64,000 bases of DNA from Agarophyton chilense. Lineage: Eukaryota > Rhodophyta > Florideophyceae > Gracilariales > Gracilariaceae. Below, in pieces: positions 59,614 to 64,000 of this stretch. The first letter of the stretch is position 1. Every line of letters begins with the position of its first letter. The position numbers and the translations under genes were made by a program. The stretch spans positions 186,001-250,000 of the forward strand of contig JARGXX010000088.1 in assembly GCA_030374765.1 (NCBI GenBank), written 5' to 3'. The notes beneath the pieces were generated by a model that was not told the origin of the DNA, did no database searches, and saw nothing but the letters and a program-made list of their open reading frames with translations.

Positions 59614-61467
59614 ATGGCTATGGATTCGTTTGTACTGTCCACTTCCCCAAGATGGATGACCGTGGAACCAGTAGCCCCCCATCTAACTGAAAAGCAGGTT
59701 TTGTATATCGACCGTTCATCTCTGAAAGTCTCGCTTTTGGACCGCAATCAATGCCCCGCTCTCGCTGAACCGGACAGGCGGCGTGTGATTTACGGTATTG
59801 TTGGCTATATCGAGTCTCTTCATGATGCGTACTTGCTCGTGGTGTCAAAACGCAAGTCAGTTGGTACCATTATGGAACAAACTGTGTGGCGTGTGCACAA
59901 CCTGGAGTCGATACCGGTCCGTGGAATAAAGATGCTCAAGCGTCAAGCACTTGATCTTAGCCTCACCAAGCGGAATATTTCCGAAGAATCTGTTGTCAAT
60001 GGAATGGTCAACGCTGCCGTGGCTCTTCCTGGATTTTACTTCTCTCATGACCTTGACCTCACCAAATCCGCTCAGAAGCGAGCAGACGCTGCCTCTGCCA
60101 GTGACGATGCCGCTGCCGCCCCAGATTTTGCGCGTGCTGACCTCAGATTCGTATGGAATCGATATGCAGCAAAGAAATTAATCGATGTCGGTGCCGTGTC
60201 GTGGCTCATTCCCTTGATTCTTGGATACGTCGATGTTCGCTCGGGTGTTGTCAATGGTAAATCTGTTCATCTTGCATTGATCTCTCGAAAGTGTGCCAAT
60301 CGACCAGGCTTGCGATACACTGCTCGCGGCGCGGATATCCACGGAAACGTGAGCAATTTTGTTGAAACGGAACAAATCGTTAGTCATGGAGACGCTTTCT
60401 GCAGTTATGTGCAGATTCGAGGAAGTATACCACTCCTATGGAAGCAAGAGGCAAACATCAAATACAAACCAACTCCTACGTTCAAGGCTGTAGACTCTGG
60501 TGGCAAAGGAGGCCTTAGCCAGATGGCGTTTGAAAAGCATTTTGACTCTCTATTTGAACAGTATGGACCTATTACTGCGATTTCTCTCGTCGATGGTAAT
60601 GGTGGCGAGTATCCTCTTTTCAACGCCCTAAAATCCGCAGTAGAGCTCATGCAAAACTCAAAGCTTCACTTTGTTGCTTGGGATTTCCACGCGAAGACCA
60701 AAGGGATGAAATACGAAATGGTAGATCAAGATCTACTGCCGTCGATTGATTCTGACTTGAGTGCATACAGCTACTTCTATACAAAAGATGGAACTTCCCT
60801 TGGCATTTCCCGGAGACAACGAGGCGTTGTGCGAACAAATTGCGTGGACAGTTTGGACAGGACTAACGTTGTGCAAAGCGCAATTGCCCATCAGATTATG
60901 GATGCGGCTCTGAAGGTGATGGGAGTACTCGACAGCGACGTGGACTCTTGTTCCACCTCAAAATTCCTGGTCTTCGAAAAACAGTTCAAGGATACTTGGG
61001 CTGACCATGCTAACGCCTTGTCTCAAGTATACGCTGGCTCAGGAGCCTTAAAGACGGATTTCACACGCACAGGGAAGAGATCTAAACTTGGGATGGCTCA
61101 AGACGGTATTCGAGCCATTCGACGTTACATGTATCAGAACTTTTTGGATGGACGGAGACAGGACGGCATTGATATTATGCTCGGAGTCGTGCCTCTTCCA
61201 GGAGCATGCGGGTCCCCAACCGCCCTACGGTCGTTGAATGCAATCAAATCAAAGGCTGAGCCCCTGCTGTTTTGGGAAAGATATCTTCCGCACCTTGTCA
61301 TGTTTTGTTTTTCGATTGTTTTTATCGCATCTATTTGGATCAAAGCACTGAAAACTAAATACGTAGTGATTGGAATGGGAGTTATTGGCATGGTCACCTT
61401 CTTCAGATTGATGCTGGCTGTCGGGCATAAGCTGGTTTCTCGACCAACACTTGATGGAACTAATTAG
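59614..61467 (+). CDS. Sac1-type phosphoinositide phosphatase
   Basis: Sac1 removes phosphate from phosphatidylinositol 4-phosphate (and 3-phosphate) at the ER/Golgi. The single exon encodes 617 residues from ATG 59614 (human SAC1: 587). The Sac domain spans about residues 45-480; the catalytic CX5R(T/S) loop is RTNCVDSLDRTNVVQS at about residue 410. Other family segments are RFVWNRY, ISRKCANRPGLRYTARGAD, GNVSNFVETEQI and QIRGSIPLLW. Two C-terminal membrane spans (LVMFCFSIVFIASIWI and VVIGMGVIGMVTFFRLML) anchor it in the ER. The ATG at 59614 gives MAMDSFVLS; an upstream in-frame ATG (59413) would add 67 basic, serine-rich residues. No damage seen. Confidence 0.95.
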   Translation: MAMDSFVLSTSPRWMTVEPVAPHLTEKQVLYIDRSSLKVSLLDRNQCPALAEPDRRRVIYGIVGYIESLHDAYLLVVSKRKSVGTIMEQTVWRVHNLESIPVRGIKMLKRQALDLSLTKRNISEESVVNGMVNAAVALPGFYFSHDLDLTKSAQKRADAASASDDAAAAPDFARADLRFVWNRYAAKKLIDVGAVSWLIPLILGYVDVRSGVVNGKSVHLALISRKCANRPGLRYTARGADIHGNVSNFVETEQIVSHGDAFCSYVQIRGSIPLLWKQEANIKYKPTPTFKAVDSGGKGGLSQMAFEKHFDSLFEQYGPITAISLVDGNGGEYPLFNALKSAVELMQNSKLHFVAWDFHAKTKGMKYEMVDQDLLPSIDSDLSAYSYFYTKDGTSLGISRRQRGVVRTNCVDSLDRTNVVQSAIAHQIMDAALKVMGVLDSDVDSCSTSKFLVFEKQFKDTWADHANALSQVYAGSGALKTDFTRTGKRSKLGMAQDGIRAIRRYMYQNFLDGRRQDGIDIMLGVVPLPGACGSPTALRSLNAIKSKAEPLLFWERYLPHLVMFCFSIVFIASIWIKALKTKYVVIGMGVIGMVTFFRLMLAVGHKLVSRPTLDGTN

Positions 61468-61868
61468 ACAAATTTGTTGCCTAACGCTTATCCAGACGGA
61501 TGCTCTTCATAAACATCATTTGAACGGAAATGCATCAGCGACAACTATGCCACAGCCTAAGGTCTCTAATGCATCGCGACTATTCGCCGGACTATTTCAA
61601 CGTTCCATGTGTTTCTGACTGAAAAGCATGCCACTCCTGCACCACAAATGGGAAATGTGCATAGCAATGACTTCCGGGACCAAGACGCTCCAACGAATCA
61701 CGTGTGAAGTGCATATCGTTTCGCACAAGTGGAGCCTCTCAGGAAGCCAACCCCAGTTTTATTTTTGAATTCGTCAAGCGAGAAAGAAAACTTGTTCTTG
61801 AGTGGGAAAGATAAGGCGGAATACGAATACAAGAACCCGACCGCCTTCTACGTAAAACGTTAAACACG
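61468..61868. other. Convergent intergenic region between Sac1 and epimerase
   Basis: 400 bases shared by the 3' ends of two convergent genes. No gene seen. Confidence 0.5.
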
Positions 61869-62693
61869 CTACACCAATGCAGTGGCCGGGCGCTTTGCAG
61901 CTCGAATTTCCGCAATCGCATCTGCATAGCTTGATGCACCGAACACACCAGATCCAGATACCAAAGAATTCGCACCAGCTTCAACAACTTTGTAGGCGTT
62001 GTGTCCCTTGATACCACCATCAACCTCAATCCATGGATTGAGGCCACGCTCATCCGCCATTTTTCGGATTGCTGCAATCTTCGGTACCACGGAGTCAATA
62101 AAACCCTGTCCACCGAAGCCAGGATTCACTGACATGACGAGGACGAGGTCGCAGAGATCGATCACATATTCAATAGCGGATGCGGGAGTGGCCGGGTTGA
62201 GAACAACACCTGCCTTGCAACCAAGATCTTTGATGAGAGCGAGAGTTCTGTGAAGGTGGATCGTACTTTCTCCCTCACAATGAACAGAAATAATGTCAGC
62301 GCCAGCCTTTGCAAACTCCGGGATTAGGAGTTCCGGTTCCACTATCATAAGATGAACGTCAAGTGGTTTGTTTGTCACCGGTCGGAGTGCTTTCACAATC
62401 AATGGCCCAATTGTTATATTCGGCACAAAACGACCGTCCATCACGTCAACATGAACCCAATCACAGCCTGCTGAGTCGATTGCGCGCACTTCATCTCCAA
62501 GTTTTGAAAAATCTGCTGACAAAATTGAAGGAGAGATTACGACCTGTCCCTTCGACGGAGCTAGGACTTCCACGGCGGCTCTTGGGGTAGCGCGATGGGA
62601 ACGGGTGCACGTCGTAGGCCTTTGACGAGTGGGGGTCGCGAAGACAGTGCGCTGGATTAGAGGAGATGGAGATATGAAAGTGATGATACTCAT
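61869..62693 (-). CDS. Ribulose-phosphate 3-epimerase, probably plastid
   Basis: The enzyme interconverts ribulose 5-phosphate and xylulose 5-phosphate in the Calvin and pentose-phosphate cycles. One exon encodes 274 residues. The TIM-barrel core begins at [16 protein letters not shown] (about residue 54), with the metal ligands and active-site steps [44 protein letters not shown] and [10 protein letters not shown], and the phosphate-binding [13 protein letters not shown]. Residues 1-50 are rich in Ser, Thr and Arg with few acids, as in plastid transit peptides. The start at 62693 is the first in-frame ATG; the frame is open a little further up but only with GTG. Confidence 0.95.
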   Translation of the reverse strand: MSIITFISPSPLIQRTVFATPTRQRPTTCTRSHRATPRAAVEVLAPSKGQVVISPSILSADFSKLGDEVRAIDSAGCDWVHVDVMDGRFVPNITIGPLIVKALRPVTNKPLDVHLMIVEPELLIPEFAKAGADIISVHCEGESTIHLHRTLALIKDLGCKAGVVLNPATPASAIEYVIDLCDLVLVMSVNPGFGGQGFIDSVVPKIAAIRKMADERGLNPWIEVDGGIKGHNAYKVVEAGANSLVSGSGVFGASSYADAIAEIRAAKRPATALV

Positions 62694-63164
62694 TTCTGAA
62701 TGCAGGTGAACAAGGTAGAGATTATAACGGGATGTTCGTGACCAAGACACGGACTTGACAGAGCACGCAAGGAGCTCTAAGGCACCTGAACAGGCGGACG
62801 AGATGTAGTTGGATGTTGCTCGTATCGTTATCTTTTCGCACTGACCTCGAAAAGCGGCGGTTGGTAAAGGGTGCAGTTGAGAGGAATGAGCGGCTGGTAA
62901 CAGCGCAGAGAATTGCGGTAAAACGCATACCAGGCGAAAGGAAAATTCTAAAAGATACGAAGGGTTACTTTTAGCAATGGGACAGAAAGAACAGTCTACG
63001 GTGATCTCGATTTTATTGAAACTTTTTGGTGGACCATTCTATGTTTCATTTCCTCTCATTAGACCTTTCTGTCAGGGCGCTCGTCAGCATGGCAAAAAAT
63101 CAGGCATGAACCAAAAATCTTGGGTTTCTGCCGTTACAAAAGTCCTCGGTATCCCGAGCTGATC

Positions 63165-63203
63165 GCTGGGATATCGGCGCCTCTAAAGCGCCGATCTCCC
63201 AGC
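63165..63203. other. Strong inverted repeat (hairpin)
   Basis: GCTGGGATATCGGCGC pairs with GCGCCGATCTCCCAGC across a seven-base CTCTAAA loop. The stem is 16 bp with one mismatch. It lies in the intergenic region, about 330 bases before the start at 63499. Confidence 0.85.
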
Positions 63204-63421
63204 AGAAGTTTGTCAGGATGTAAGAGATTATAAGAAAAATACTGCATATTCTTCCTTTATCGGATACTCCATCCAAACTTTTTGGTTCGCAAGCCACGTG
63301 CAGATATTATTTCCTGCGCCAGTCTAATCCCACATGTTTGCCTTTGAGACTGCGCTTCCTTTCCGCACGGTTTTGAACGTTCCCCTTCTACATTGCTTCC
63401 CAGCGTCTCTTCCACCACTAT

Positions 63422-63498
63422 CTTCTACTCGCGCTAACTTTAAATCGCGTATCTTTGTACTAACTTCTACTCGCGCTCTTTTTCAATCGCGTTTTCAG
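63422..63498. repeat. Imperfect 42-base tandem repeat
   Basis: CTTCTACTCGCGCT recurs at 63422 and 63464, each followed by an ATCGCGT block at the same spacing. The second unit ends in TTTTCAG just before the ATG at 63499, so it may be leader or intron. Confidence 0.8.
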
Positions 63499-64000
63499 AT
63501 GTTCCCGGAGCTCGTACAGGAAGAGATTGCTCCTCTTTCACCAACGAGACCCAAATCACAAACGTCTCTACCAAGTGCCGCTGAACCAAATGTGGTTCTT
63601 GCAGAAGATACATTTCAGCTAAACCATGATGCAGTAAACTTTCAGTCCCTTCAACTTGAAAGTCTGGAAATGGAGCTCGCGTTTTCCTACGACTACCTTT
63701 CGTCTCGGACGACCAAGGTACTTCAAACCGTTCTCAGTGAGGTTCGGCGTAACCTTTCTGGCTCGAAGCCTGTTCTCGTCGCTCGAATGATGCTGCATAT
63801 TCACACCGAAGTTCGCCGAAATATTATGCCGCTTTCGCTTCTACTTAGTATTGTACCGAATGATTGTCGCAACTACATGCGCACAATAGACTTCCTGTCG
63901 TGCAAATCTCCGCCTGGTGTTCCTGATCTATTGCGAGTGATTACTGGTGTCGCGGAGAGAACTAAATTCGGTCATGAAATTTCCCACACCCTGGTTGTTT
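63499..64000 (+). CDS. Unidentified protein, N-terminal part, runs off the window
   Basis: An uninterrupted frame of 167 codons starts at ATG 63499 and is still open at the last base. After an acidic, serine-rich start (LVQEEIAPLSPTRPKS), it is helical: LESLEMELAFSYDYLSSRT, VLQTVLSEVRRNLSG, ARMMLHIHTEVRRNI. No family is recognised. TTTTCAG directly before the ATG could be a splice acceptor, so the true start may lie upstream. Confidence 0.65.
   Translation, partial: MFPELVQEEIAPLSPTRPKSQTSLPSAAEPNVVLAEDTFQLNHDAVNFQSLQLESLEMELAFSYDYLSSRTTKVLQTVLSEVRRNLSGSKPVLVARMMLHIHTEVRRNIMPLSLLLSIVPNDCRNYMRTIDFLSCKSPPGVPDLLRVITGVAERTKFGHEISHTLVV

Larger units (their letters stand above)
62694..63498. other. 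Upstream region of two divergent genes
   Basis: The region holds the leader of the epimerase and of the gene at 63499. A 61-codon frame from ATG 62977 to 63162 ends three bases before a strong hairpin; it has no known motif and is not claimed as a gene. Confidence 0.45.

Noticed and set aside
1-64000. CRISPR array, bacterial operon or prophage content
   Set aside because: Spliced genes, eukaryotic families and retroelements show nuclear DNA; no regularly spaced short repeats were seen.

Overview
The window is nuclear DNA of a photosynthetic eukaryote, most probably a red alga. It holds compact genes, either intronless (Mo25, Sac1, ribulose-phosphate epimerase) or with a few short GT-AG introns of 115-208 nt (TMEM222, Rab7). 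The epimerase has a transit-peptide-like leader, which points to a plastid. The rest is crowded with transposable-element fossils. The species is inferred; no rRNA or organelle marker is present.

Layout. 1-5945: two Ty1/copia fossils of different families, end to end. 6975-9997: arm A of an inverted duplication and a decayed 6-phosphogluconate dehydrogenase (6PGDH) gene with a piece of an adenosine-deaminase-like gene lodged inside it. 11499-12363: a solo LTR with a perfect 5-bp target duplication. 12940-13680: arm B of the inverted duplication, holding the start of a second 6PGDH relic divergent from a live TMEM222/RTE1-type gene (13761-14446). 15705-18606: Mo25 and a four-exon Rab7 gene. 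20473-22388: a candidate solo LTR and a Tc1/mariner remnant. 24330-30300: a perfect hairpin, a TMEM230-like membrane protein and a decayed calcium-regulated mitochondrial carrier, with unassigned open frames. 31106-44258: a nest in which a chromodomain Ty3/gypsy element inserted into a mariner remnant and now abuts an inverted, truncated copia element. 45569-48230: an unidentified charged coding region and an RNA polymerase II RPB1 relic. 50194-53108: a decayed gene resembling the DUF6589 family. 53322-58149: a DIRS-like retroelement with a tyrosine recombinase. 59614-64000: a normal gene cluster of Sac1 phosphoinositide phosphatase, convergent ribulose-phosphate 3-epimerase, and the start of an unidentified gene leaving the window.

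The live genes are unrelated housekeeping functions: kinase scaffold, endosomal traffic, phosphoinositide turnover, Calvin/pentose-phosphate cycle and Golgi/ER membrane proteins. They do not form a pathway. The most unusual features are the long antisense open frame and apparent lack of an integrase core in the gypsy element, the nested and duplicated host pseudogenes, and the DUF6589-like relic.
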